From Rickettsia endosymbiont of Gonocerus acuteangulatus (GTDB lineage Bacteria; Pseudomonadota; Alphaproteobacteria; Rickettsiales; Rickettsiaceae): 64,000 nucleotides of DNA. The notes under the pieces were generated by a model. It was not told the origin of the DNA, did not search any database, and saw nothing but the letters and a program-made list of their open reading frames with translations. Shown here piece by piece: positions 39,191 to 49,430 of this stretch (position 1 is its first letter; each line of letters begins with the position of its first letter). The position numbers and the translations under genes were made by a program. The stretch covers positions 992,001-1,056,000 of the forward strand of contig NZ_OZ032147.1 in the NCBI RefSeq assembly GCF_964026435.1, in the 5' to 3' direction.

Positions 39191-40612
39191 ATGATAAGAA
39201 TAAATATGTATACAACAATTATCACCCTTTATAAACAAGGCAATAGTCAAAGGAATATTGCCAAACTAACAAGAACAGACCGCAAAACAGTACGAAAAAT
39301 AATAAACCGCTATGTAGAGGCTGGTACAGAATCCCCAGCAATCTATGAACGATCTTCAGTTTTGGATTTTTGGCACGAAAAAATAATTGAGTTATTAGAA
39401 AAAAATCTGAGTTACATAAGAATTTTTGAGGAGTTAAAAAATCAAGGTTATACAAGCAGTTATACTTCTTTGACCCGTTATATCAAAAAATATAAAATTA
39501 AGGATAACAGTTGCATTCGTTTTCATACTTTAGCAGGAGAGGAAGCACAAGTAGATTTTGGTGACATAGGCTTACAGTATAATTCTAAAGGGCGTAGAGT
39601 TAAAGCATATGTATTTAATATGCGTTTAAGCTATAGTCGCCTTGATTATTATGAAGTAGTGTTTGATCAAAGTTGTCAAACATGGATTCAATGTCATATC
39701 AATGCATTTAATTATTTTGCTGGTAGTCCAAAAGTAATAAAACTTGATAATCTTAAAGCTGGAGTAGTAGATGCCAATTTTTATGAGCCAGTATATCAGA
39801 AGGAATATAAGTGCTTAGCCGATCATTATGGAATTTTACTTTCTCCTTGTCGAGTGTATCAACCGCAAGAAAAAGGCAAAGTTGAGTCGGGAATAAAATA
39901 CGTTAAAAATAATTTTTTTGCTGGTCGTAAATTTGATAGATATGAAGAATTAACAAATGGTCTTGCAAATTGGTTAAATAAGGCCAATAGCCGAATACAT
40001 GGTACTACTAAGAGAATACCTAGAGAACTGTTTGAGCAAGAGGAAAGAAGTAGTTTGATTCCTTTACCATTAGAAACTTTTGATTTGTCATCTTGGCATA
40101 ATCGAAAAGTAGCAAAAGATTGTCATATTACCATAGATAATAATTATTACTCTGTACCAGCAAAATATATATACAGTGAGGTAATGGTACAATTGTCCCC
40201 AAAACTTGTTCAAATATTTTCTATACAAAATGATTTAATAGCAAGACACGTTAGAACAGAGGGCAAGGGGATATTTACCACTAATCCGTCTCATTATGCT
40301 AAATACAAACGTCTATGCCCAGGTTTTATAGAATATAGTGAACATTATCAACAACAAATGCAGCAGATAGGGAATAATTGCAGTTTATTATTAGAATCAT
40401 TACAACAAACAAGAGTGAATGATTGGCAACGTTGTGCACGAGGTATCATTTCTTTACGTAAGGTTTACAATGATGACTTAATAGATAAAGCCTGTCATAG
40501 AGCACTACATTATGGTATAAGTTCTTACTCTAAAATTAAGAATATTTTAAATAGTAATGCAGTAAACTTACCATTACCAGAGTTTGGAGGTAATAATGCA
40601 GAACTTATTTAA
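39191..40612 (+). CDS. istA: IS21 transposase IstA
   Basis: This encodes 473 residues. An N-terminal HTH (GNSQRNIAKLTRTDRKTVRK) is followed by an integrase core with Asp in AGEEAQVDFGD (about 115), Asp in VIKLDNLKAGVVD (about 185) and Glu in QPQEKGKVESGIKYVKN (about 221). It overlaps istB by 29 bases. It appears complete. Confidence 0.95.
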   Translation: MIRINMYTTIITLYKQGNSQRNIAKLTRTDRKTVRKIINRYVEAGTESPAIYERSSVLDFWHEKIIELLEKNLSYIRIFEELKNQGYTSSYTSLTRYIKKYKIKDNSCIRFHTLAGEEAQVDFGDIGLQYNSKGRRVKAYVFNMRLSYSRLDYYEVVFDQSCQTWIQCHINAFNYFAGSPKVIKLDNLKAGVVDANFYEPVYQKEYKCLADHYGILLSPCRVYQPQEKGKVESGIKYVKNNFFAGRKFDRYEELTNGLANWLNKANSRIHGTTKRIPRELFEQEERSSLIPLPLETFDLSSWHNRKVAKDCHITIDNNYYSVPAKYIYSEVMVQLSPKLVQIFSIQNDLIARHVRTEGKGIFTTNPSHYAKYKRLCPGFIEYSEHYQQQMQQIGNNCSLLLESLQQTRVNDWQRCARGIISLRKVYNDDLIDKACHRALHYGISSYSKIKNILNSNAVNLPLPEFGGNNAELI

Positions 40613-41339
40613 TGACCTACGAAGCTTTAGATTATCAGGTATAGTCAATAGTTTAAATGAAAGGATTATTTATGCTCAAAATAATAAACTAGGATTTAAA
40701 GAATTTCTATCACTATTATGTGAAGATGAAAAATCTAACCGTAAGGATAATAATTACCGTCGCCGTAAAAGTGCTGCTAAATTGCCGGTAACTAAAAATT
40801 TAGAAGACTTTGATTTTAATTTCCAACCAAGTGTTGATGCCAAAGTAATAAGTGATTTATCAACTTGTGATTATATTAATACTAAGGGAAATGTAATATT
40901 CATAGGTGATTCAGGAACTGGGAAAACTCATCTTGCCATTGGGCTAGCATTAAAAGCTTTAACACGAGAATACTCTGTATATTTTACTACGGTATCGGAT
41001 ATGCTTTATAATTTACATATTGCAAGAGCAGATAATAGTTATCACAAAAAGGTTAAATTACTCCTATCGTTTGATTTATTAATTCTTGATGAGCTCGGGT
41101 TTAAGCAATTGCCAAAACATTCAGTAGAAGACTTTTTTAATATTATTGCTAAACGATATGAAAATAAATCTACCATTATTACCACAAACAAGGATTTTGA
41201 AAAATGGAATGAAATATTTGCTGATGAAGTATTAACTCATGCAATTATTGATCGAGTGGTACATCATGCTCATATACTAAACATAAAAGGTAAAAGTTAT
41301 CGTATTAATAACTATAAATCTGGAGGTAATATGGCATAA
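40584..41339 (+). CDS. istB: IS21 helper ATPase IstB
   Basis: This encodes 251 residues of a DnaC-like AAA+ protein that assists IstA target choice. Walker A is [15 protein letters not shown] (about 107-121) and Walker B is [10 protein letters not shown] (about 163). TTNKDFEKW follows as sensor region. The annotated ATG is 12 bases before another in-frame ATG ([11 protein letters not shown]) that follows a GGAGG site and is likely the true start. Confidence 0.94.
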   Translation: MEVIMQNLFNDLRSFRLSGIVNSLNERIIYAQNNKLGFKEFLSLLCEDEKSNRKDNNYRRRKSAAKLPVTKNLEDFDFNFQPSVDAKVISDLSTCDYINTKGNVIFIGDSGTGKTHLAIGLALKALTREYSVYFTTVSDMLYNLHIARADNSYHKKVKLLLSFDLLILDELGFKQLPKHSVEDFFNIIAKRYENKSTIITTNKDFEKWNEIFADEVLTHAIIDRVVHHAHILNIKGKSYRINNYKSGGNMA

Positions 41340-41808
41340 AAATTTTTAAATATAGTGGTTCCTTTTTCGTGCAATTTACTGGTCCCTTTTTAATTGACAA
41401 TGACATTACCGGCATCCTCCAAAGCATAACACATTTTGCGTTTATTTGGCTCAATAGTCAACCTCCTTCTTTTGGAGCTTTATTAATTACTATTACTATA
41501 GAAAATTTTGCTGCCGCTATGGGTACTACTGCTTTGGTTGGATATATAAGCTATTTATGTAATAAAAAATACTCAGCAACGCAATATGCACTTTTTACCG
41601 CTGCAAGCAGTTTATGTAACAATACTGTCACTATTTATGCTGGTAAACTTGTAAATATGCTAGGCTAGAATGGCTTTTTCATCTTCACTATCATTTTAGC
41701 CTTGCCTGCTTTATTTATATTAATGTATCTTAATAAAAAGGTTAACGTGTAGTAAGTTTTGGCTTTGGCTGTGTCATCCCGTGGCTTGCGTTATTACATA
41801 GCTCTGAT

Positions 41809-41919
41809 GTCATTCCCGCAAAAGGGGGAATCCAGAAAAAGTATAAACACGAGGAATTTTTAAAATTGAAAGCTTAGGTTATATTGCTTTATCTTGGATC
41901 CATGCCTACGCGGGAATGG
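41809..41919. repeat. Decayed Rickettsia palindromic element-type repeat
   Basis: GTCATTCCCGCAAAAGGGGG at the left and CCTACGCGGGAATGGA at the right match the family seen at 1901, with several mismatches. It is intergenic between ampG and dacF. Confidence 0.7.
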
Positions 41920-41984
41920 AATTATAGTGCATAGCACTATAATTTCATCTTGACCAAACTCTAATAATATTTTATCTATATAAG

Positions 41985-42908
41985 ATGTTTAGAAAAATTT
42001 TATTGCCTTACATTTTTGTTATCATTTCTTTACTTACCCAAGTAAGTGAAGCAAAAAAGGCTGTAAAAAATTCTTCTAAAGTTCCTATTCCCGTTCAAAC
42101 TAGTTTAGTAATTAATGAAAAAAATGGTGAGGTTTTGCATGCTCATAATTCACAAGTTCGGATGTATCCTGCCTCTTTAACTAAATTAATGACACTATAT
42201 TTAATGTTTGAGTCAATTGAGACAGGTAAACTATCATTAAATAAAAAGTTAACTGTATCAGAAAAAGCGGCAAAAATGCCTCCTTGTAAGCTAGGTTTAA
42301 AAGCGGGTGAAACTATAACAGTCAGAGATGCTATTAATGGGTTAATTATAACTTCCGCTAATGATGCTGCTGTGGTTGCTGCTGAAAATCTTAAAGGCTC
42401 AGAAAAAGCTTTTGCTCATGCAATGAATGTCAAAGCTAAACAACTTGGGATGAAAAATACCTATTTTAAGAATGCTTCAGGTTTGCATGATCCGTTGCAG
42501 CAAACTACTGCAAGAGATATGGCTAAGCTTGCTTTAGCAATTAAGAAAAACTATCCTAAATATTATCCGTTATTTTCCAAAACAAGTTTTGTATTTCGCG
42601 GTAATACAAGAAATGGACATAATAATATTACTAAAAACTATCGAGGAGCTGAAGGTCTAAAAACAGGTTTTACTAATCCATCTGGTTATAATTTAGTTAC
42701 TACTGCCTCAAGAAACGGTAAGTCATTAATCGCAGTTGTTACAGGCGGTAGAAGTGCTGAATCTCGTGATCAGAAAATGATCGGATTGCTAGATCAGCAC
42801 TTTAACGTAGCATCTACCAAGCCTAAAGTCACACTTGCTTCTAACAATAAAGTAAAAGCAAAACCTAAGCCAAAAATAGTGATAAAGAAAGGAGTCATGC
42901 GTAGTTAG
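41985..42908 (+). CDS. dacF: D-alanyl-D-alanine carboxypeptidase (PBP5/DacF-type)
   Basis: This is a periplasmic penicillin-binding protein that trims the terminal D-Ala from peptidoglycan stem peptides. It has 307 residues. A signal peptide covers residues 1-23 (cut near VSEA). The active site triad motifs are SLTK in PASLTKLMT (about 63), SAND (about 124) and KTG in GLKTGFTNPSGYN (about 228). The C-terminal tail is Lys-rich, and the C-terminal beta domain of PBP5 is missing, as in short DacF forms. Confidence 0.92.
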   Translation: MFRKILLPYIFVIISLLTQVSEAKKAVKNSSKVPIPVQTSLVINEKNGEVLHAHNSQVRMYPASLTKLMTLYLMFESIETGKLSLNKKLTVSEKAAKMPPCKLGLKAGETITVRDAINGLIITSANDAAVVAAENLKGSEKAFAHAMNVKAKQLGMKNTYFKNASGLHDPLQQTTARDMAKLALAIKKNYPKYYPLFSKTSFVFRGNTRNGHNNITKNYRGAEGLKTGFTNPSGYNLVTTASRNGKSLIAVVTGGRSAESRDQKMIGLLDQHFNVASTKPKVTLASNNKVKAKPKPKIVIKKGVMRS

Positions 42909-43809
42909 TCTTTAAAAAAGCAATTTCAGAAATTTTTATTGCTTCATGAGACTGTAACGCAGTCTTCGCCTATTCTAATACTATGGAAGCCATCCATGAA
43001 AATTTTTTATTTTTCTCATTATTATCCTTGCGAATATTATTGCTTCTAAATTTCAACTAGTCTATACATAATTCTTCTTAATTATAAGCCTTTTAAAGTT
43101 AATTTTAAAAAATTAAAAATATGGAAAAACTTATCGGTTCAATTTTATTAATTGCGGGTACTTGTATAGGTAGCGGTATGATAGCCCTGCCTATGGTATA
43201 AGCAAAAATAGGTTTAATACCTAGTATAATATTAATGTTTATAATTTGGTTTCTAATGTATTATACTTCCTTAATTAATTTGGAACTTAACCTTCAAGCC
43301 GGTAAAGGTATAGCACTAGGAAGACTTGGAAAATATTTTTCAGGACGTATTGCTGAAATTATCGGTATGGTAAATCTTAAAATTCTTTCATACGCTTTAC
43401 TGGCAGTTTTTATATATGGAGGTTCGTCAATAATACAAAATTTATTAGCTTTAGATATAAGTATAGATTACATAGGAGTATATGCTATGCCGTTATATCT
43501 ATTTTACTATTATTGCTACCGTTAAAGTTAATAGATTATATAAATCGTTTGTTATTTATTGGGATACTTATAGTAATAGCAATTTTAATTATAGGACTTA
43601 TTGCTATGATTAAATGGTACAATTTACCATTGTTTTCATCAAGATATAAAGAAATATTAGTATGGAGTGAAATAATGCCTGTAGTTTTTACTTATTTTGG
43701 TTTCCAAGTAATTTTTCATACTTTAACTAATTACTGTCAAAACTTACGCTATGAGTAAAAAAGTGATAAATTATTGTAAAAATAATTAAACATGTCAAAG
43801 AGGATAAAG

Positions 43810-44875
43810 TGAAAATACTATAAGTAAGTAGAACAGAACCTATTTAAAATAATAAGATTTTAAATAGGTAATGATGAACAGAAAATATAGACACTTATCT
43901 CGAGAAGAGAGATATGAGATAAAAAGAATGTATGACCTAGGAGTCAGTATTAATAAGATAGCACAACATCTTACGAGGTCTAAAAGCACTATTAGTATGG
44001 AGCTAAAAAGAAATAAGGTAAAAGATAAGTATATGCCTTGTATTGCTCAGGAAAAATATGAAAACAGGATGTATCAGCAAGAGTTATTAAAAATAGAAAA
44101 GAACCCTATGTTGTTAGATTATATTAAAAATGCTATGATTCGCAAGAAATGGTCGCCGGATGCTATAGCCGGAAAGTTAAAACTAGACAAAAATACAGCT
44201 TTGTGTATCAGTACAGAAAGTATATATAGATTTGTTTACACTTCTGCAGTAGAAGCTAAATTAAAGTTATATAGCTATTTACCTTCTAAAAGATATAAAA
44301 GGCAAAAAAGAGGGAAGAGGCGTCAAAGGATCATTATACCACAAAGGATCTCAATACATCAGCGTGATGCAATAGCTACGAAAAAGGTAGAAGTAGGGCA
44401 TTTTGAGGCAGATCTTACATTTCATAAAGGTAATCAAAGTATGAATATTGGTGCACTGGTGGATAAAAAGAGTCAAAAGATTATTTTAGTGCTGAATAAC
44501 TCCAAGAGAGCTACAACAGTTACCAATGGTTTTTTAAGAAAGATAAAAACTCTTCCAAATAGTTTGAGAAAGACTATTACTATGGATAATGGCAAAGAGT
44601 TTGTGGGGCATGTTGCCTATAGACTATCTGGGTTTCAAACTTTCTTTTGTGATCCATACCGCCCTAGACAAAAAGCATTAGTGGAAAAAATGAATTCTAT
44701 GATTCATAGAATTTTACCTAAAAATACAGATATTACTACCGTTACACAAAGAGGTCTTGACAATGTTGCTGAGATTTTAAATAACATGCCAAGAAAGATT
44801 TTTGGTTATAAAACCCCCAATGAAATTTGGGCAGAAAATTTATAGGTTTTGTTCTACTTAGTCCTTGAATTTTCA
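43810..44875 (+). mobile_element. IS30-family element, copy 2 (nested)
   Basis: This is a 1066-bp element. The ends are TGAAAATACTATAAGTAAGT and the inverse of TGAAAATTCAAGGACTAAGT. AAG is duplicated at 43807-43809 and 44876-44878. It is nested in IS4-like copy D. Confidence 0.92.
43871..44845 (+). CDS. IS30-family transposase
   Basis: This encodes 324 residues with an intact HTH and DDE regions (GHFEADLTFHKG, TMDNGKEFVGH, RQKALVEKMNSMIHR). It is closer to the broken copy at 46421 than to the copy at 19597. Confidence 0.92.
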   Translation: MMNRKYRHLSREERYEIKRMYDLGVSINKIAQHLTRSKSTISMELKRNKVKDKYMPCIAQEKYENRMYQQELLKIEKNPMLLDYIKNAMIRKKWSPDAIAGKLKLDKNTALCISTESIYRFVYTSAVEAKLKLYSYLPSKRYKRQKRGKRRQRIIIPQRISIHQRDAIATKKVEVGHFEADLTFHKGNQSMNIGALVDKKSQKIILVLNNSKRATTVTNGFLRKIKTLPNSLRKTITMDNGKEFVGHVAYRLSGFQTFFCDPYRPRQKALVEKMNSMIHRILPKNTDITTVTQRGLDNVAEILNNMPRKIFGYKTPNEIWAENL

Positions 44876-45616
44876 AAGTTGCAAGCAATACCAATTAATA
44901 GGACAGATTATTGTCAATTTTTAATAGTTAGCCAAAAGAATTATAGTTTAACCTACTACGCTGAACATGCAAAGAAATGTAGTCATGATGTTATTAATAG
45001 ATTTTTAAGGAATGAAAAATATACACCTTCTTTGTTATGGGAACACATCAAGAATGATGTTATTTTTTCATCTAATGGATATACAATATTTGATGATACG
45101 GTTTTAAATAAAAGGAATACGAAGCAAATAGAAGTTGCAAGATCGCAGTACAGTGGAGCTACAGGTAGAGTTACTAAAGGTATAGGAGTAGTGAGTCTGG
45201 TATATTATAACCCTGATATTAATAAGTTTTGGGTAATAGATTATCGAATTTTTGCACCTGATCATGATGGAGCAACAAAACTAGAACACCTATTAAACAT
45301 GTTAAATAATGCTGTTTATAGCAAGAAGATTCCTTTTCAAACAGTACTTTTTGACACATGGTATTCTACACACAAAATTATGCAACATGTTGACTCTCTG
45401 GGGAAATATTATTATGCCCCTATTAAAGCCAATAGAAACGTTAGTAAAACGCACGATTCTAAACCTTATAAAGCTGTAAAAGAGTTGACATTTTCAGATG
45501 AAGAGATCAGGCATGGAGTAGAGATTCATATAAAAGGCTTTGCTAAAAATAAGCATGTTAATTTGTTTAAATTTACTGTTCCTACCAACAGAGTTGAGTA
45601 TGTTGTTACCAATAAC

Positions 45617-45741
45617 CAAAACTTACGCTATGTTATAGCAAATATGCTAAAAACTCTTATTACACAGCAATGTTTTATAGTGAAGCACTTCATAATATCC
45701 CTTAATTCATGGGCATTATATCAAACATAGCGTAAGTTTTG
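45617..45741. mobile_element. 125-bp MITE, copy 2, nested in IS4-like copy D
   Basis: The sequence is nearly identical to the copy at 19268, in the same orientation. TAAC is duplicated at 45613-45616 and 45742-45745. Removal restores the transposase frame TNNKTQKSSK. Confidence 0.9.
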
Positions 45742-46390
45742 TAACAAAACTCAAAAATCTTCTAAAGCTGCACAAGATGAGTGTGGCTTTCGATGGGTAA
45801 TTGAGAGCATGCACAGAGAAATTAAGCAACTTACTGGGATAGAACGTTGTCAATGCAGGAAACAGCGTATTCAACGTAATCATATTAGTTGTGCATTTTT
45901 AGTTTGGGCATTTCTCAAAAGGACTGCAAATACAATCGGTAAAACGGTTTACCAAATAAAGTTAGGGCTTTTAGATGACTATATGCAACAACAGCTGCGT
46001 TCTCCATCTTTACGATATTTAGAACCAAACATAGCGTAAGTTTTGCTGTAATAAAAATGCTAGAACATTAAAATTAGCATTCTTATTTGGTACTTTAATT
46101 CCAGCAATAGTATATATAATTTGGACATGTAGCGTTCTTACTGTAATACATCATGAAAATCCGGTATTTTATCAACAGATGGTTGTAGGCAATGTTGAAG
46201 TAGGAGAGTTAGTTAAAGAATTAAGCAGTATAGCAAAATGGCAATCCGTACAATTGCTAGTGTGGATAATCTCTACTTTAGCTATAGCTACCTCAGTAAT
46301 TGGTGTAGGTGTAGGTCTATGTGATTCTCTTAAAGTAAGTTTTTCAAACCTAAAGTGTAATTTAAGGATTCGTGATATAATAGCTGCTTC

Positions 46391-47455
46391 TGAAAATTCA
46401 AGGACTAAGTAGAACAAAACCTATAAATTTTCTGCCCAAATTTCATTGGGGGTTTTATAACCAAAAATCTTTCTTGGCATGTTATTTAAAATCTCAGCAA
46501 CATTGTCAAGACCTCTTTGTGTAACGGTAGTAATATCTGTATTTTTAGGTAAAATTCTATGAATCATAGAATTCATTTTTTCCACTAATGCTTTTTGTCT
46601 AGGGCGGTATGGATCACAAAAGAAAGTTTGAAACCCAGATAGTCTATAGGCAACATGCCCCACAAACTCTTTGCCATTATCCATAGTAATAGTCTTTCTC
46701 ACACTATTTGGAAGAGTTTTTATCTTTCTTAAAAAACCATTGGTAACTGTTGTAGCTCTCTTGGAGTTATTCAGCACTAAAATAATCTTTTGACTCTTTT
46801 TATCCACCAGTGCACCAATATTCATACTTTGATTACCTTTATGAAATGTAAGATCTGCCTCAAAATGCCCTACTTCTACCTTTTTCGTAGCTATTGCATC
46901 ACGCTGATGTATTGAGATCCTTTGTGGTATAATGATCCTTTGACGCCTCTTCCCTCTTTCTTGCTTTTATATCTTTTAGAAGGTAAATAGCTATATAACT
47001 TTAATTTAGCTGCTACTGCAGAAGTGTAAACAAATCTATATATACTTTCTGTACTGATACACAAAGCTGTATTTTTGTCTAGTTTTAACTTTCCGGCTAT
47101 AGCATCCGGCGACCATTTCTTGCGAATCATAGCATTTTTAATATAATCTAACAACATAGGGTTCTTTTCTATTTTTAATAACTCTTGCTGATACATCCTG
47201 TTTTCATATTTTTCCTGAGCAACACAAGGCATATACTTATCTTTTACCTTATTTCTTTTTAGCTCCATACTAATAGTGCTTTTAGACCTCGTAAGATGTT
47301 GTGCTATCTTATTAATACTGACTCCTAGGTCATACATTCTTTTTATCTCATATCTCTCTTCTCGAGATAAGTGTCTATATTTTCTGTTCATCATTACCTA
47401 TTTAAAATCTTATTATTTTAAATAGGTTCTGTTCTACTTACTTATAGTATTTTCA
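46391..47455 (-). mobile_element. IS30-family element, copy 3
   Basis: The element is 1065 bp, one base shorter than the other copies because of a deletion in the transposase gene. CTTC lies at both flanks (46387-46390 and 47456-47459), a 4-bp duplication compared with 3 bp for the other copies. It is inserted in the tyrP-like pseudogene. Confidence 0.9.
46421..47394 (-). pseudogene. IS30 transposase, frameshifted
   Basis: The frame breaks near 46967 where AAAAG replaces AAAAGG of the intact copy (KRYKSKKEGRG against KRYKRQKRGKR). The catalytic half follows in another frame. Otherwise it is almost identical to the protein at 43871. Confidence 0.9.
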
Positions 47456-47776
47456 CTTCTATTACTATATTACCAGCTTATATTGTAACAATACTAGTTC
47501 CTAATGCTTTTATTACAGTTTTAGGGTTCGCCGGTATGATACTAGTAATAATTGCAATTTTATTGCCTGCTTACTTATTATATAAAGCAAAAATAAAAAA
47601 TTTTTATTATCCTGAACTAAAAAAGAAATATTTAATTGTTATATCAGTAATTATTGGAATATTTATTATGGGATATGAACTTACTAATACGATTATCGGT
47701 ATTTTATAAATATACTCTATCTTTATTTACTATAGCTCGGTTAAGCAACTAGATGACACCAAGTTTTATGCAGCTG

Positions 47777-49273
47777 CTATCTTGGATGCATTGGGTGTTT
47801 TATTTCTAGATTAACAAATTTAGAATATTGACTATCGTAGAATAGCTGAACATTTCCAACGGGACCGCTGCGGTGTTTTGCAATTATAATATCGGTAATA
47901 TTATGTGCTTTACTCATATTATTTTGCCATTCAGCATATTTTTCGGCATGTTTAGGGTCGCTTGCTGCAGGCTCTTTTCTGCTTAGATAATATTCTTCTC
48001 GGTAGATAAACATAACTATATCGGCGTCTTGTTCAATACTTCCTGATTCTCTAAGATCGGATAGCATAGGTCTTTTATCCTCACGAAGCTCTACTGCTCT
48101 AGATAGCTGAGATAATGCGATGACAGGAATATTTAATTCTTTGGCTATGGCTTTTAAACCTTGGGTGATTTCCGAAACTTCATTAACCCTATTATCGGAT
48201 TTACTTACTCCTCTAATTAATTGTAAATAATCGACAAATAATATACCTAAATTATGCTTGCGTTTCATTCTTCTAGCACGTGTTCTTATAGCTGAAATAG
48301 TTAAAGCAGGAGTATCGTCAATAAAAAATGATAATTCTGATAAAGCTATTGCTTCTTTGCGAAGGCGATTATAATTTGCTTCATTAATCATTCCTGTACG
48401 AAGAATAGTGGAGTCAATTCCTGCACTCATTGAAAGCAAACGTGTTGTAAGCTGCTCGGAGGACATTTCTAGAGAGAAAAATCCCACAGATTGCACTTCT
48501 TGATTATCACGCTTATTTCTAAGAAGCATGTTATTGCAAGCATTTAAAGCTAAATTTAAAGCAAAGGCTGTTTTACCCATAGCGGGACGTCCTGCAAGAA
48601 TTACGAGATCAGAATTATGAAAACCAAACAGTTTACTATCTAAATCAATTAAGCCAGTAGATATACCTATCACATGATCATTATTTTTCATTGCTCTGTT
48701 TATGCTAGCAATCGACTCTGAAATAGGTATAGCAATTTTGGTAAAGCTTTTTTCATTTATCCCTTCACTAGCTAAATCATAAAGCTTAGATTCAGCTCGT
48801 TCAATTTGTTCTTTTGCTTCAAACTCTAAAGAAGAATTATATGCGTCGTTTACTACTTCCTCACCAATATTTATTAAATAACGTTTTATTGCTAAATCAT
48901 ATATTATTTTACCATAGTCAATAGGATTAATTACCATCATTGACATAGTGACTAATTTTGCTAAATATTCAGCTCCCTCCATTTCAGCAAAAAGCTCATC
49001 ATTCACTAGCATACTACGTAAGGTTATAGGAGTAGCTATTAAACCTTTCTCGGTAATTACTTCAATTCCTTTATAAATTTTTTGGTGAATAGATTCAAAA
49101 AAATGTTCACTGCGTAAAAATTCTGATACATAGTTTAGTAATTCATTATTGGTTAAAATTGCCCCAATAAGCATCTGTTCTGCCTGAGTATTTGAAGGTA
49201 AAACTCTTGCTAATACAGTATTTGCTTCACCGTTATCTATATTTTTATCATTATTTGCTTTATTACGTGCCAT
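47777..49273 (-). CDS. dnaB: Replicative DNA helicase DnaB
   Basis: This is the hexameric fork helicase. It has 498 residues. The N-terminal DnaB domain (NTQAEQMLIGAILTNNELLN) is joined by a linker to a RecA-like motor with Walker A GRPAMGKTAFALNLALNA (about 230) and Walker B GILFVDYLQLIRG (about 343). LSQLSRAVELREDKRPMLSD and ESGSIEQDADIVMFIYREEYY are conserved motor motifs. There is no intein and no truncation. It is a single gene with an ATG start. Confidence 0.97.
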   Translation of the reverse strand: MARNKANNDKNIDNGEANTVLARVLPSNTQAEQMLIGAILTNNELLNYVSEFLRSEHFFESIHQKIYKGIEVITEKGLIATPITLRSMLVNDELFAEMEGAEYLAKLVTMSMMVINPIDYGKIIYDLAIKRYLINIGEEVVNDAYNSSLEFEAKEQIERAESKLYDLASEGINEKSFTKIAIPISESIASINRAMKNNDHVIGISTGLIDLDSKLFGFHNSDLVILAGRPAMGKTAFALNLALNACNNMLLRNKRDNQEVQSVGFFSLEMSSEQLTTRLLSMSAGIDSTILRTGMINEANYNRLRKEAIALSELSFFIDDTPALTISAIRTRARRMKRKHNLGILFVDYLQLIRGVSKSDNRVNEVSEITQGLKAIAKELNIPVIALSQLSRAVELREDKRPMLSDLRESGSIEQDADIVMFIYREEYYLSRKEPAASDPKHAEKYAEWQNNMSKAHNITDIIIAKHRSGPVGNVQLFYDSQYSKFVNLEIKHPMHPR

Positions 49274-49315
49274 TGTTGTGTATTATATTATAAAGTTGTT
49301 AGTATTTGGGCGTTT

Positions 49316-49423
49316 GTCATCCCGTGGCTTGTCCACGGGATCCAGAAAATAATAAAAAATACAAATATAAAAGCTCGATTCTCTCGTTTTTTTCTAGATC
49401 CCGTGGACAAGCCACGGGATGAC
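49316..49423. repeat. Palindromic repeat (GTCATCCCGTGGCTTGTCCACGGGATCCAG family)
   Basis: GTCATCCCGTGGCTTGTCCA with CGGGATCCAG at the left mirrors GATCCCGTGGACAAGCCACG with GGATGAC at the right. A half copy of this family is inserted in frame in pepP at 60714. It is intergenic between ubiX and dnaB. Confidence 0.85.
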
Positions 49424-49430
49424 ACATTAC

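Larger units (their letters stand above)
39064..41405 (+). mobile_element. IS21-family element
   Basis: This is an element of about 2.34 kb with ends TGTCATTG. Subterminal repeats AAAGGGACCAGTAAATTGCA are present at both ends in inverted orientation. TTAC (or ATTAC) is duplicated at 39060-39063 and 41406-41409. Removal restores the ampG frame GLIITGILQ. It carries istA and istB. Confidence 0.93.
37196..41752 (+). pseudogene. ampG: AmpG-like muropeptide permease, broken four times
   Basis: The N-terminal part ([41 protein letters not shown]) is typical of AmpG, which imports anhydro-muropeptides. A frameshift near 37598 separates AVDALRI from [15 protein letters not shown]630 interrupts at 38060 (after GGFVGGMV), then 38 bases later IS21 at 39064. 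The last part resumes [19 protein letters not shown] at 41666 replaces the Trp codon of GWNGFF. The coding frame then runs to TAG 41750-41752. The gene is dead, so peptidoglycan recycling through this permease is lost unless another copy exists. Confidence 0.88.
43792..46039 (+). pseudogene. IS4-like transposase disrupted by IS30 and a MITE
   Basis: ATGTCAAAGAGG at 43792 is cut after six codons by IS30. The frame resumes at 44876 and runs to the MITE at 45617, and the rest (ESMHREIKQ onward) continues from 45742 to 46039. The gene cannot give a normal transposase, although a 293-residue frame can be read from the IS30 edge. Confidence 0.9.
43738..46045 (+). mobile_element. IS4-like element, copy D, carrying nested IS30 and MITE
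   Basis: The termini CAAAACTTACGCTATG are flanked by CTGT (43734-43737 and 46046-46049). An IS30 (43810-44875) sits 18 bases into the transposase gene, and a MITE (45617-45741) lies near its 3' third. Without these the element is again 1110 bp. Confidence 0.93.
43121..47709 (+). pseudogene. TyrP-like aromatic amino acid permease, shattered
   Basis: The start MEKLIGSILLIAGTCIGSGM and the later HAAAP-family segments (NKNARTLKLAFLFGTLIPAI, LPAYIVTILVPNAFITVLGF) identify a tyrosine/tryptophan permease. TAA at 43199 replaces a Leu codon after LPMV. A frameshift lies near 43515. IS4-like copy D enters at 43738 and IS30 copy 3 at 46391. After removing both the frames continue as NYCNKNAR and then ITILPAYIVT to TAA 47707. 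Eleven membrane helices would be expected, and the remains account for most of them. It is non-functional. Confidence 0.85.

Noticed and set aside
42909-43120. Gene between dacF and the permease
   Set aside because: No frame of useful length. A short piece resembles a palindromic repeat arm (GCTTCATGAGACTG and ACGCAGTCTTCGCC), otherwise nothing is seen.
45809-46039. Independent small gene of 76 residues
   Set aside because: It is the 3' remnant of the IS4-like transposase after MITE insertion.
47777-49273. Intein in dnaB
   Set aside because: The protein has the normal 498 residues and the Walker A and B regions are contiguous with no insertion.
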